This document shows, in pieces, positions 1-11,736 of a stretch of 64,000 nucleotides of DNA (positions within the stretch are counted from its first letter, which is position 1; each line of letters starts with the position of its first letter). The DNA comes from Malania oleifera (lineage: Eukaryota; Streptophyta; Magnoliopsida; Santalales; Ximeniaceae). Where the stretch lies: the NCBI RefSeq assembly GCF_029873635.1, contig NC_080420.1, positions 53,273,457 to 53,337,456 on the forward strand, given 5' to 3'. The translations under genes and the position numbers were made by a program. The notes beneath the pieces were generated by a model that made no database searches, was not told the DNA's origin, and was given only the letters and a program-made list of their open reading frames with translations.

Positions 1-518
1 AAACACATCCAACAAAGTCATAGTGTAATAGGGAGGGTTTGAGGTAGGAACTGATGTAACTCTTGCGGTATTGTTTCACGCATGTTTATTGAGCAAGAGT
101 TGATCAAAATGCATGTGCATACTAGTTCATAATAGTACACAGGATATCACTAAGTCATAAGTTCGGTTCTTATGAGTTTTTAGAGTCAAAATAAAGAGTG
201 TTATAAAAATATCATTTACTCAAATGTATTTTAATATGGCAAGTTTTAAATCATATAAATGTTGTAATCTTTTAAAGACTTGGTTTTGGTTGGGTTAATC
301 AAGTTAATGAAGAAATATGGCAAACCATCGACAGCTTAGCCCAAGTGTATCAATGGTCTCAGGTAGTATGTTAATTGGATTTTGGCCTAGAGGAAACCGT
401 CTACGTTTTTTAGCAAACTGTCGATGGTTTAAGGGAATCCATCAACGGTTTGCGTCAGGATTCTACACCTAACGACTATAAATGGCTAGTTTTCAAAATA
501 TTAAATCATTTAATTAAG
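1..518 (+). mobile_element. Z: left part of an old LTR, split by element A
   Basis: No coding potential is seen. Positions 320-465 hold several copies of a motif around ACTGTCGATGG and its inverse, the same style as the U3 motif clusters of the other LTRs in this window. The sequence resumes after element A at 22435 with a TATA box and an LTR-like U5, so I read 1-518 plus 22435-23070 as one LTR into whose U3 element A inserted. The left end of this LTR is not recognisable and may lie outside the window. Copia-type assignment is inference from the U5 style. Confidence 0.5.
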
Positions 519-523
519 CCAAC
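519..523. repeat. TSD of element A (CCAAC), left copy
   Basis: CCAAC directly precedes the 5' LTR of A and recurs at 22430-22434 directly after its 3' LTR. Confidence 0.9.
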
Positions 524-904
524 TATTGACTTTATGAGTCCTATCCCATTTTGATTATAAAAAATCCAAAGTATCTCACTTGTGCATCTAGTGCTTGAAC
601 AGAATTCCTATTAGAAGGCACGTAGAGTCGAGGTACAATAAAGTCGTGGAACTAAAAGATCACTTCACCTAACATATGACTTGGCAAAATAAAGAGCAAA
701 AAGTTAAATACATTTCTATTTTTGTATTGTAATTTGCATTTATGTATTGTTCTATAATAATGCATCTCATGCATGATGGAATTGACAAGTTCAACAAAGA
801 CCATAGATTGACCTTAGGTCCCAAAAACTTTTAGGAAAAATCCCCTAACTAAAATAACATACTCATACATATAAGGGTGAATTTTTTTAAGGACAAATCT
901 TAGG

Positions 905-1310
905 CTTTCACTCAGCTCAGCCGACTGAACCTTTCAAGTTCAAATCAGCTTAGTTGACCGACCTTGCCTTAAAGGCAAATTTGTAATTCAAAATAGCTCA
1001 GTCAACCCACCAGATTTACTCTTGAAATACCTAGTCGACCGGCCATGAACTCTTAGAAATTTTTAATGCTCAGCTGACTGACTAAAATGAACTGAATTGA
1101 GCCTTAGTCAACCAAATGACAAAGTCTTGGAAATCGCCTTTAACTCAGCCGACTGACACTTTGCATAGTAGATCGAGCCTCACTGAAAATTTAAAATTTA
1201 CATAGGTCGGCCAACCAGTGGCTTGCACAGTCGACCGACCCTCTCGAGTAGGCAAATATTTTTCTTATGGTCAGCGGACCTGCCTTCGTCAGTTGACTGA
1301 CCCTCTCGGG
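905..1310 (+). repeat. U3 motif cluster of A (CCGACTGA / GTCGACCGACC type)
   Basis: About ten degenerate copies of a 12-16 bp motif, many near-palindromic (cores TCAGCCGACTGA, GTCGACCGACC, AGTCGACCGG), separated by 20-50 bp. The cluster ends about 100 bp upstream of the TATA box. The 3' LTR repeats it at 7945-8370 with many C-to-T changes. Confidence 0.75.
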
Positions 1311-1407
1311 TTGCGCAATTTTTCCAACACTAAAAACAATTATTTTCGCAATTAAACATTTCTAAAATTCTCACCGTGTCCCTAAAGGTCATAATTTTTA
1401 GGAATTC

Positions 1408-1415
1408 TATATATA
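1408..1415 (+). promoter_or_regulatory. TATA box of the A 5' LTR
   Basis: TATATATA downstream of the U3 motif cluster and upstream of a pyrimidine-rich leader; the equivalent in the 3' LTR is near 8480-8487. Confidence 0.65.
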
Positions 1416-1513
1416 CCCCATTACAAATCTTGATTAGCACTTTTGATTAGAAAAGAAATTCTCTCAAAATATTTTGTACTATTCTTGCTATACTCTTACA
1501 TAAAAGCATCTAT

Positions 1514-1515
<2 letters not shown>

Positions 1516-1578
<63 letters not shown>
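1516..1578. repeat. (CT)n microsatellite in the A 5' LTR
   Basis: About 31 CT units. The matching tract in the 3' LTR (8591-8618) has only about 14, so it changed length after insertion. Confidence 0.95.
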
Positions 1579-1582
<4 letters not shown>

Positions 1583-2729
1583 TTTGTTTGCAAGATCTTT
1601 TTAGAAAGAGAGCATTAAACTCATCTTCTTCATTTGCATATTGATTGCAACTTGAAGGTAGATTGAGTACTCATTCTTGTGAGCATTCTTATATTCATTT
1701 CAAAGCTAATACTCTCACTCATTCATTCATTCATTGTTGAAAATCTATTTTTGGAGAGTAAGCTTGAGTTCTTCCCATAGTATTTGATTCATAAATATTT
1801 CTTAGGAGAACTCTTTTACAGCTTGTGAATCTTTGCATATTCATTGCAAAATTCAAAGGCTTGCATTGTGTTTTATTGGAAAAATATTTTTGGCAAGCTA
1901 AATCCCTAATAATTCTTACACTTCATATTTGAAAAATATTTGTTGAGATATTATTTGTGTTCTTAAGAACTTTTGATAATACACTTTGTGAACATTATAT
2001 ATCTTGAATCAAAAATCATTTCACAAATACTCTCACACATTATCTTACTTTTGAGAGTTGTCATATAAACTCTATTGAGCTTAATCTCCCATTATATAAG
2101 AGTGTATTGAGCTTCATTTTGTACATCATTTTCTTGTTGTAGAAGCATTACATTTGTACGCAAAAACATTTTCTTTGTATTCCCAACGTGTGGTCGGAAA
2201 AGGAAGGCACTAACCTATATGGTGCACTGGTTTGGCTCTAGCCCTGTTAGGTGAGCTAGGAAGCACCATCCTATAAGGTGTAGGTTTGGCTTCACCCGTA
2301 AGTAAGCCAAGGAGACTCCGCCTCGTAAGGAGTAGTGTAAATGGCGTCGCTCCACCCCGTTAAGTGACCATTTAGTGAATCCTCAAGTGGGTTGGCTTGA
2401 GGCAGGAACGTAGGCACATTTGCCGAACCTTGATAAAAACCGAATGTCACTCTTTCCTTATACTCTTTACATACCTGCACTTGCTTGCTTTTTTTACTTG
2501 TTGATATTACTGCTTGTGCACTTAACTATTTATTTGAGTTTGATTGGGAAATACTGATATTATTATATTTTTTTAGATTATTTGGACATTCATATAATTG
2601 TTGGTTTTGTGTTTGGATTAGAAAGACTCTATGTTGGGAAATACTGATCTTGATCCTAATTTGACCTAGAATTTTTAAAATCTCCAATTCACCCCCTCCC
2701 CCTCTTGGGATTACATGAAAAATCACATT

Positions 2730-2741
2730 TGGTATCAGAGC
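2730..2741 (+). other. Primer-binding site of A (initiator Met tRNA)
   Basis: TGGTATCAGAGC two bases after the LTR end, the standard plant copia site complementary to the 3' end of initiator Met tRNA. Confidence 0.92.
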
Positions 2742-2780
2742 CTCATTGCATAGACTTAAATGTTTTTGTAAAATATCGCA

Positions 2781-3840
2781 ATGGCTCATGTTGGTGTAAC
2801 CCCTTTTGGTGACGGACAATCATCGACATGTCCTCTAATTTCGTTGGTATAAATTACACCTTCTAAAAACAAAGGATGCGCATTTTTCTTCAAAATCTTG
2901 ATTGGAGGGTGTGGAGGGTTGTCTCCAAGGGAGATTTCGTCCCTATGAAAACTGTAGAAGAAGTGAAATTACCTAAGACTGAAGATGAACTGACTGATGA
3001 TGAAGATTTCGTCCCTATTGCAATGAATGCCCTATATTGTGCTCTAGATGTTAGTGAATTTAATAGGGTTATGGCATGCAGATTTGCAAAAGAAATATGG
3101 AATAAACTAGAGGTTACATATGAAGGTACTAGGGATGTTAAGGATAGTCGTATTGACATGTTAACTAGTGAATATAAAGCATTTAAGATGAACTCTAATG
3201 AATCCATACAATGCATGTACACTCGATTCACACATATCACCAACTCTCTGCATGCACTTGGTAAGACTTACCCAACATATAAAATGATTAGAAAAATGCG
3301 TAGGGGTGTACCGCCAATCTGGGAGGTAAAATTCACTGCCATAGTTGAGGGGAGAAACCTAAAAGCAATGATGTTGGATGCGCTTATTGGATTGCTCATC
3401 ACATATGAAATGGTAGTAAATGAGAGGTTAAGCTAGCACAACAAAGCAAAGAAGGTGACTGCTCTAAAAGTACTACCAGTAGCTCCAGTGGAGATAGTGA
3501 TGAGGAGTCAAAAGAGGATATGGCATTGCTGACCAAGAAGTTCAGCAGGTTCTTTAAGAAAAACTGGAAACCATCCAGAAAGTTTCGGAGCTCAAAATCT
3601 AAAAAAAAAAAAAAAGTCAAGCAAAAGAAAGCAAAAATCAGATCCTCCCATTTGTTACAATTGTAATGAAATCGGACATATTAGACCAGATTGCCCACTA
3701 CTGAAAAAGGACTCGAAAAAGAAGAAGAGAGCAATGAAGGTCGGCATGTCTTGGGATAGACGTTGTACCAATGGCTCAAACACAAAAACCAGCAACACTG
3801 AAGTCATAAACTTATGTTCAATGGCACACAGTGACCATAA
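2781..3840 (+). pseudogene. A gag (nucleocapsid polyprotein), broken
   Basis: Capsid/nucleocapsid protein of a copia element. The start ATG at 2781 begins M-A-H-x-G, the same start as in D. A stop and a frameshift follow within 100 bp, and the longest open stretch (2876-3436) covers the UBN2-type capsid core, including the conserved stretches N-A-L-Y-C-A-L-D and Y-E-G-T. A stop at about 3434 and a poly-A run (3602-3616) break it again. A zinc knuckle CX2CX4HX4C lies at 3653-3694, followed by a lysine-rich tail. Cannot make a working Gag. The same gag family is found in B (minus strand) and D. Confidence 0.85.
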
Positions 3841-3880
3841 GGTATGCTTGAGGTCATCCTCCTCTAAAGATAAATGGTAC

Positions 3881-5422
3881 ATGGATAGCGATTGCTCATG
3901 ACATATGACGGGCGATAAGGCCGAGGTCACTTCCATTACACCCAAAGATGGAGGATTTGTGATGTTCGGGGACAATGCAAAGGGCAAGATTATCGGAGTA
4001 GGTTAGATAGGTAAGGAACCTTCTCTTTCTATAGATAATGCTCTACTCGTAGATGGTTTGAAACATAATTTGTTGAGCATAATTCAATTATGTGATAGAG
4101 GATATAGGGTGTCCTTTGAGCATAATAAATGTTTAGTAGAAAACATATCAGAAAATAAAGTGTTATTTACTGTTGAATGATATGAAAATGTGTATACTAC
4201 TAGCTTTGATCATTTAGCTTCTCAGCATGTAAAATGTTTTTCTGCTATAAATGAGGCTAGTTGGCTTTGGCATAGAAGATTAGGGCATGTTAGCATGGAT
4301 TTATTGTCAAAACTAGTCAAAAATGAATTAGTCAAAGGCTTACCAAAGACAGTTTGTGAAAGATAAAATTTGTAATGCATGCTAATTAGGTAAGCAAACT
4401 AAATCTAGCTTTAAGAAAAATAAAATCATCTCCACTACTAGGCCACTTCAATTGTTACATCTAGATTTAGTTGGTCCTAATCAAACTCAGAGTCTAGGAG
4501 AAAAATAATATGCTTTTGTAATTGTTGATGACTATTCTAGATTTACACGGTTATTATTCCTAGCACACAAAGATTAAGCATGTGAAAATCTTGCTAGTTG
4601 TGTAGAAAAATAAAAAATGATAAAGGGTATAAAATCTCTCATATCCGGAGTAATATAGGAGGAGAATTTAAAAATAGGGATACGGAATAATTTTGTGATT
4701 ATCATGGTATTTCCCATAACTTCTCAGCACCTAGGACTCCCCGACAAAATGGAGTAGTTGAGAGAAAGAATAGATCTTTACATGAAATGGGTAGAATAAT
4801 GCTTAATGAACATAAATTACCCAAATATTTCTGTGCCGAAGCAGTGAACACTGCTTGCTACGTAATGAATAGAGTTTTGATCAGGTCCACTCTCAACAAA
4901 ATCCCTTACGAATTGTGGAATGACCATAGACCTAAGATTTCCTACTTCCACGTTTTTGACTATAAATGTTTTGTTCTAAGGGATAATGAGAACCTTGGAA
5001 AATTTGATTCGAAATATGATGAGGGAATCTTTCTAGGTTATGCATTAGACAGTAAAGCCTACAAGGTATATAATAAGAGAACATTGACTGTTATAGAGTC
5101 CGTCCATGTAGTGTTTGATGAGTCCAATCCCTTCTCTAAAAGGTCTGATGAGGATGATATTGAAATAAGAAAGGGACTAGAAAAATTATCAATTGACAAT
5201 AATAAAGATGAGAGCATAGAAATTAAAGGACCACCTACTGAGGATAATCAGGTAGAGAGTGAGGTACATGACCTACCTAGTGAGTGGAAATTTGCAAAGA
5301 ACCACCCCAAAGATCAAATCATGGGTGAACCTTCACGAGGTGTAACTACCCAATCATCCCTTCAAAACTTGTGTAGACACTTTGCATTCTTATCTCAGGA
5401 GGAGCCCAAGAATGCGAATTAG
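3881..5422 (+). pseudogene. A protease-integrase region, broken
   Basis: The protease starts near 3881. The usual D-S-G-C-S-R-H-M box reads D-S-D-C-S-stop-H-M, the stop being a CGA-to-TGA change at 3899. The GAG-pre-integrase segment W-L-W-H-R-R-L-G-H is at about 4260. The integrase core (4440-4790) has several stops. Its second catalytic Asp, expected in S-D-Q-G, reads S-N-I-G near 4650, while N-G-V-V-E-R-K-N, which carries the catalytic Glu, is present near 4750. The C-terminal part is open from 4787 to 5422. The loss of the catalytic Asp and the stops argue for a dead enzyme. Confidence 0.85.
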
Positions 5423-5449
5423 CCAATTGAGGACGAGTCATGAGTGATG

Positions 5450-6935
5450 TCTATGCAAGAATAGCTTAATCAATTTGAGAGAAACAAAGTCTGGACCTTG
5501 GTTCCTAGACCCGATTATCATACTATTATTGGAACTAAATGTGTCTATAGGAACAAGAAGGATGAAAATGAAATAGTAAATAGAAACAAAGCCAGACTAG
5601 TAGCACAAAGGTATAACCAGGAGAAAGGTATAGATTTTGAGGAAACATATGCTCCTGTAGCTAGGATGGAAGCCATTCAAATGTTACTTGCATATGGTGT
5701 TTTTAAGAATTTCAAATTATATCAAACAGATGTTAAAAGCGCATTTCTAAATTGCTACATCAATGAGGAGGTATATGTGGAACAACCTCTAAGTTTTGAA
5801 AACACAAATTTCCTAATCATGTTTATCGATTGACAAAAGTCTTTTATGGATTGAAACAAGTTCCTAGAGGTTGGTATGAGAGGCTTAGTGGTTTTCTACT
5901 AGATAATGGATTTACTAGAGGGAAAATAGACACAACACTCTTTATAAAAGCTAAAAATGATCATATGCTCCTAGAACAGATATATGTAGATGACATCATT
6001 TTTGGAGCTACAAATGATGAGTTGTGTAATGAGTTTGCCAAATGCATGCAAAATGAATTCAAAATAAGCATGATGGGTGAACTAAACTTCTTCCTCCGAC
6101 TTTAGATAAAACATACCAAACATGGAATATTCATATTCCAATTAAAATATGTTAGAGACTTGCTCAAGAAATTTAATATGGAGGATGGTAAAATTTAGGA
6201 ACACCTATAAGCTCCTCAACAAAGTTAGACAAAGATGAGCAAGGTATACCGGTAGATGTCAAGCTCTACCATGGCATGATTGGTAGCCTATTGTACCTAA
6301 TTGCTAGTAGGCCTAATATTATGTTTAGTGTTTGTATGTGTTCTAGATTTTATGCTACACCTAAAGAGTCTCACTTGTTGGAAGTTAAGAGGATACTTAG
6401 ATACCTTATTGGAACTATTGAATTAGGATTATGGTACCCTAAGCATACCTCATTTGAGATTGTCAATTATTCACATGCTGACTTTGCCGGTAGTAAAGTA
6501 GATCAAAAAAACATAAGCGGCACTTGTCATTATTCAGGACAATCTCTAGTTTCTTGGTTCTCCAAGAAACAAAACCCAGTTGCACTGTCCACAGCCGAGG
6601 TTGAATACATAGCGGCTCGGAGTTGTTGTGCTCAAACACTTTATATGAAGCAATAACCCACAGATTATGGATTGCGCTATGAAATAGTTCCTCTAAAATG
6701 CGACAACACTAGTGCAATAAATATTTCAAAGAACCCCATATCACATTCATGAACTAAGCATATAGAAATTAGTCATCATTTTATTCGTGACCATGTGCAA
6801 AAGGGGGATATGACACTTAAATTCGTGTGCACTGATGAACAATGGGCCGATATATTCACTAAACCACTTTAGAAGAATAGGTATATCCAAATCAAACATG
6901 AATTAGTTCTAATGCACAGTAGAGAAGTTGCCTAG
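5450..6935 (+). pseudogene. A reverse transcriptase-RNase H, broken
   Basis: Copia RT and RNase H in three open pieces (5498-5833, 5830-6105, 6276-6656). The RT catalytic box Y-V-D-D is intact at 5983-5994, unlike in B and D. A stop precedes the first piece, a frame change lies near 5830, and another break lies at 6100-6270. RNase H follows, with L-S-T-A-E-V-E-Y at about 6586-6609, an in-frame stop after M-K-Q at 6654, and the C-terminal W-A-D-I-F-T-K-P-L block at 6845-6871. It ends at TAG 6933-6935. Confidence 0.87.
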
Positions 6936-7548
6936 GGATATGATGGAATGCATAAACCGAGGGGGAGCAACTTAACTTAGGATCACTACGGCTCTAAAAA
7001 TTAAGCTTCTCTCACAATCTTATTTTTCCTTGCACATATATCTTATGACTTGTGAAGAATGCAATTACTATTCATTATGTATTGGTTGCCTAAGTTTATT
7101 TAATTTGTGTATGCATGATGATAGTGGACAAGGTTATTACATAATGAACTTGAATGATCATATCTAGAGATTCATGCTACCTAGTCATTTGATTTGGGGA
7201 GTTTCTCTAAAACTAAGGATGCTTTTAAATGCTTACATTCTTACCTTAGCCCTTTTTGCTGATGCTAAAAGGGGGAGAAATACTATTATATCAAAAATTG
7301 GGTAAATATGGGCACAACTGATTACAAGGGAGAATTTAACTAAGCATAACTCTTGATATACTATATTCTTCTGTATATATGTTCTTTACTCTTGGTATCT
7401 GGGCTTCAATAACAAACTTAAATGCATATTATTTTGAAGTGTCTTTTGTAGTGAATATGCTAGAACTATTCTAGAAATTTATTTTATGCATATTCTCAGG
7501 GTAGCCTTATAAGGTTGTACCCATTTTTGCTCTTGTATTTTTCATCAT
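6936..7548 (+). other. A 3' untranslated region
   Basis: About 600 bp without coding potential between RNase H and the polypurine tract. A first purine block CCGAGGGGGAGC sits at 6957-6968 and a second, AAAAGGGGGAGA, at 7267-7278. Several PPT-like blocks are common in Sirevirus-type elements. Unlike B and D there is no extra ORF and no U3-like motif cluster here. Confidence 0.7.
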
Positions 7549-7563
7549 CAAAAAGGGAGAGAT
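7549..7563 (+). other. Polypurine tract of A
   Basis: AAAAAGGGAGAG plus three bases directly before the 3' LTR start at 7564; primes plus-strand synthesis. Confidence 0.8.
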
Positions 7564-8590
7564 TGTTGACTTTATAAGTCCTATCCCATTTTGATTATGA
7601 AAAATCCAAAGTATCTCACTTGTGCATCTAGTGCTTGAACAGATTTCCTATTAGAAGGCACGAAGAGTCGAGGTACGATCAAAGCCATGTGGAACTAAAA
7701 GATCACTTCACCTAGCATATGGCTTGGCAAAATAAAGAGAACAAAATTAAATACATTTCTATTTTTGTATTGTAATTTGCATTTAAGTATTGGTCTATAA
7801 TAATGCATCTCATGCATGATGGGATTGACAAGCTCAACAAAGACCATAGACTGACCTTAGGCCCCAAAACCTTTTAGGAAAAATCCCCTAACTAAAATAA
7901 CATACCCATACATATAGGGGTGAATATTTTAAGGACAAATCTTAGGCTTTCACTCAGCTTAATCAATCGAACCTTTCAAGTTCAAATCAGCTTAGTCGAT
8001 AGACCTTGCCTTGAGGGCAAATTTGTAATTCAAAATAGCTTAGTCAACCCACCAGATTTACTCTTGAAATGCCTAGTCAACCGGCCATGAACTCTTAGCA
8101 ATTTTTAATGCCTTTGGCTCTTAACCGACATGAACTCTTAACCGACATACCAAAATGAAATGAATTAAGCTTCAATCGACTGAACGATGAAGGCTTGGAA
8201 ATTGCCTTTGGCTCAGCCAACCAACACTTTGCCCAGTCAACCGAGCCTCACGAAAAATCTAAAATTTGCATAGGTCGGCTGACCGGTGGCTTGCACAATC
8301 GACCGACCCTCTCGGGTAGGAAAATATTTTGCTCATGGTCAGCCGACCGACGCTTTTGTCAGTTCATCGACCCTCTCGGGTTGCGTAATTTTTCCAACAC
8401 TATAAACACAATTATTTTCACAATTAAACATTTCAAAAATTTCCACCGTGTCCCTAACGAGCATAATTTTTAGGATTTCTATATATACCCCATTACAAAT
8501 CTTGATTAGCACTTTTGATTAGCAAAGAAATTCTCTTAAAATATTTAGTGTTATTCTTGCTATACTCTCACATACAAGCATCCATTTTTA

Positions 8591-8621
<31 letters not shown>

Positions 8622-9327
8622 TTTGTTTGCAAAATCTTTTTAGAAAGAGAGCATTAAACTCATCTTCATCATTTGCATATTGATTGCAACTTGAAGGTAG
8701 ATTGAGTACTCCTTTTTGTGAGCATTCTTATATTCATTTCAAAGCTAATACTCTCACTCATTCATTCATTCATTCATTGTTGAAAATCTATTTTTGGAGA
8801 GTAAGCTTGAGTTCTTCCCATAGTATTTGATTCATGAATATTTCTTGGGAGAACTCTTTTACAACTTGTGAATCTTTGCATATTCATTGCAAAATTCAAG
8901 GGCTTGCATTGTGTTTTATGGGAAAAATATTTTTGGCAAGCTAAAACCCTAATATCTCTTACACTTCATATTTGAAAAATATTTGTTGAGATATTATTTG
9001 GATTCTTAAGATCTTTTGATAATACACTTAGCGAACATTATATATCTTGAATCAAAGATCATTTTACAAATACTCTCACACATTATCTTACTTTTGAGAG
9101 TTGTCATATAAACTCTATTGAGCTTAATCTCCCATAATATAAGAGTGTATTAAGCTTCATTTTGTACATGATTTGCTTTTTATAGAAGCATTACATTTGT
9201 ACACAAAAACTTTCATCTTTGTATTCCTGACGTGTGGTTGGAAGAGGAAGGCACTAACCTGTAAGGTGCACCGGTTTGGCTCTAGTCTAGTTAGGTAAGC
9301 TAGGAAGCAGCATCATGTAAGGTGTAG
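7564..9327 (+). repeat. 3' LTR of A, segment 1 of 3
   Basis: Begins TGTTGAC and aligns with 524 onward of the 5' LTR. Carries the U3 motif cluster (7945-8370), a TATA stretch near 8480 and a CT tract (8591-8618). Stopped at 9327 by the insertion of B; the last five bases TGTAG are the B target site. Confidence 0.93.
9323..9327. repeat. TSD of B (TGTAG), left copy
   Basis: Perfect match to 19944-19948 on the other side of B. Confidence 0.93.
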
Positions 9328-10294
9328 TGAAATTAGGAAAGCTTCCCAAAAGGGGGGTGAATTGGGTTTTAAAAATTTATTTTCTTTTTAATGTTTCTGT
9401 GTTATAACAATAAGCGCACTTCCAACACAATCACAAAATTAAATCAAATCAACCACAACTAAAAACAAAATAATCAATATCTTGATTCTTGTAGCAATAG
9501 CCTTGTAGCAAAGTGAAAAGCTCGCTGGATTTATGTAGGCCTTGTGTTAATTCACAATCACACTTCTTCCTAGTGTTCAGTTTTTAAATAAACTTTCAGT
9601 TTAATAAGTTTAGGATGATCAACCAACGTAATCCCTTTCGATTTCCGCAATCAATGTTGATCAAGCCAAAATGAATTATCTTCCAGTCTATTTAACAACC
9701 ATACACTTAGAATTTATAAATTTTAAAACATCCACACAAGTTATAAATTCTGTAAAAAAATAAAGAGTAAGGAAGAAAGAGAGAGACACAAGGTTTTACG
9801 AGGTTTGGCTTATACCCAGCCTACGTCCTCGCCTCTGGCAAACCACCAAAGGATTCACTAGTTCAGTTCCGTTAATGGTTGGAACAATACCATTTACAAC
9901 ACTCCTTCGTTTAGGCTAGAGCCCGCCTCTCCAAACGATATACCCTCATTTAGTCTAGCGATTCTACAACCTTGAATCATCTACAAACAAGAAACAAATA
10001 GAGAAGGATTTGTGTACTAGAGACACTCTCACAACAGAGTTGATTAGTACAAGATTCAGCACAAATATACTTCAAAGTAAATCAATATAAAGAGATTGAA
10101 GCTCAATTGAATTTAAATCACCGAATATATCTTCCAAGTATTGAAAGATTCAGACTTTGAAGGCTCTACTTTGGAATTTGTATCAGCACCAATTCAGTAG
10201 TGGAAGTAGGATGAACACAAGAGAGATTGAGAGCTTTTAGAGAACTTTGATTGTTGGAAAATTTCTTTGGTATTGAAATCTTTGATGGTTGGGG

Positions 10295-10304
10295 CTATTT
10301 ATAG
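10295..10304 (-). promoter_or_regulatory. TATA box of the B 3' LTR
   Basis: Reads CTATAAATAG on the minus strand, about 125 bp downstream of the U3 motif cluster. Confidence 0.7.
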
Positions 10305-10429
10305 ATGTTTAAAAGGTAATTCCTTGCCCCCCCAAGTTTACTTAGAGTAATCCTCAAGTTTTCCAAAAGAGTAGTGCCCAAGAAATCTATTTAAAAAATC
10401 TTCCCAATGAGAATTTTAAAAACTGTGTT

Positions 10430-10640
10430 AAGTGACAGTCGCCTGCCACGACCTGGCAGTTGCCTGCCATAGAGGAAAGTGAACAACCCAGGAGGCTGGC
10501 AGTCGCCTACCATAACACAAGCAGTTGCTTGGCTTGACCACCCAGGCACCTGGCTGTGCTCAGGTAGTCGCCTGACACCCTACTATCTCCTACATTTATT
10601 TCTTTTAAAATGGCAGACTACTGCCTATATGGGTAGTCAC
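10430..10640 (-). repeat. U3 motif cluster of B (GGCAGGCGACTGCC type)
   Basis: Six or so degenerate copies of a motif best read as GGCAGGCGACTGCC on the minus strand, a near-palindrome with inner GGCGACTG. The right LTR has the same set at 19270-19500. A closely spelled cluster recurs inside the element at 13150-13265. Confidence 0.75.
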
Positions 10641-11083
10641 GTGGCTCTCTGTTTTCACTTATATTTATTTGATAAAACCTTTCTTCTTTTAAGACCTTTT
10701 TTACTTTGATTTTAAAACATATTTTAAGGTTTTTCTAAAAATTTATTTCTTAGTTTCTTTTGATTTATAAGAGCTTCAATTCAGTTTATATTGAAGTTTA
10801 CATGAAATACTTATATAGAGACATCCTTAAAACTCCATTCTTTTGATCTTCAAGTAAGTGCTTGTTCTTCCATGATAATATACCATGTTTGAGCTTTTGA
10901 TCATCTTTCTTTCTTGAACCTTTGGTATAGTATATTCATCATGAGCTTTATCATCCTTTTGAGCTTGGAATATCTTTAAGTTTTGCGTTCTTCCTGAAAG
11001 AATTTCATTTGAAACAAACCATATCAAACTTATCGTGATTTGTTATCAACAAAATAAGAATTTTAAGCCTTGTTAGGCCAACA

Positions 11084-11097
11084 ATCTCCCCCTTTTT
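11084..11097 (-). other. Polypurine tract of B
   Basis: CAAAAAGGGGGAGAT on the minus strand, directly before the 3' LTR. Confidence 0.88.
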
Positions 11098-11204
11098 GAT
11101 GATGATAAATCTAGAGCAAAAAATAAGACAAATACTCCTTAAAGTACTCCCCTGTTAATAAAAGTTACGACTCATGGCTCCCCCTTTCAATAAGCATGGG
11201 GTTT

Positions 11205-11535
11205 TCAAACATATGCATCAAGTATGTATCAAGTATCATCTAGTATGTATCAAGCATATGTATCAAGTATCATCAAGTATGTATCATTTATCATCAAGTA
11301 GGCATCAAGTATCATCAAGTAGGCATCAAGTTATTTTCAAGTACCAAGCATATCAAGTAGTTATGGCATCAAGTTATTTTCAAGTACCAAGTATATCAAG
11401 TAGTTATTTTCAAGTACCAAGCATATCAAGTAGTTATTTTCAAGTACCAAGCATATAAAAAAGTTATGCATCAAGTTATTTTCAAGTACCAAGCATATCA
11501 AGTAGTTATTTTCAAGTACCAAGCATATCAAGTAC
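11205..11535. repeat. Minisatellite in the B 3' untranslated region (30-bp unit)
   Basis: Six copies of a 30-bp unit starting TTATTTTCAAGTACCAAG lie at 11331, 11374, 11404, 11434, 11476 and 11506. The 1-2 and 4-5 junctions carry a 12-13 bp spacer (TTATGGCATCAAG, TTATGCATCAAG). Before them, 11205-11330 is a looser array of CATCAAGTA and TATCAAGTA units. It sits between the extra ORF and the polypurine tract of B. Confidence 0.92.
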
Positions 11536-11736
11536 ATTCATATTTCTTTTTGCTCTCTCTTAAAAACTCTCCCCCTTTGGACATCAATCGAAAAGGAAAA
11601 AAGAGGGTGATATAACAAAAAGCATAGTGAAGAGCTGCAATACAAAGTACTTAACAAAAGGAATACTGTCTAGTGAAATACATAGAAATACTAATACACA
11701 AGCAAAGATAGTAAAACATCACAAGGATTAAGCATA

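Larger units (their letters stand above)
524..2727 (+). repeat. 5' LTR of A (2204 bp)
   Basis: Matches the interrupted 3' LTR starting at 7564. The first base pair of the LTR reads TA here but TG in the 3' copy, a point change at the terminus. It ends CA at 2727, just before the primer site. Contents: U3 motif cluster 905-1310, TATA box 1408-1415, a long CT microsatellite, and a U5 box with GGAACGTAGGC (2405-2415) and GCCGAACC (2423-2430). Confidence 0.93.
9328..11083 (-). repeat. 3' LTR of B (1756 bp)
   Basis: Partner of 18186-19943. On the minus strand it begins TGTTGGCCTAAC and ends TTTCA. The U3 motif cluster lies at 10430-10640, the TATA box at 10295-10304, and a U5 box (inverse of GAGGACGTAGGC) near 9820-9840. 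Confidence 0.95.

Noticed and set aside
11205..11535. CRISPR-like array of 30-bp repeats
   Set aside because: Units are head to tail with almost no spacers, inside a plant retroelement; it is a minisatellite.
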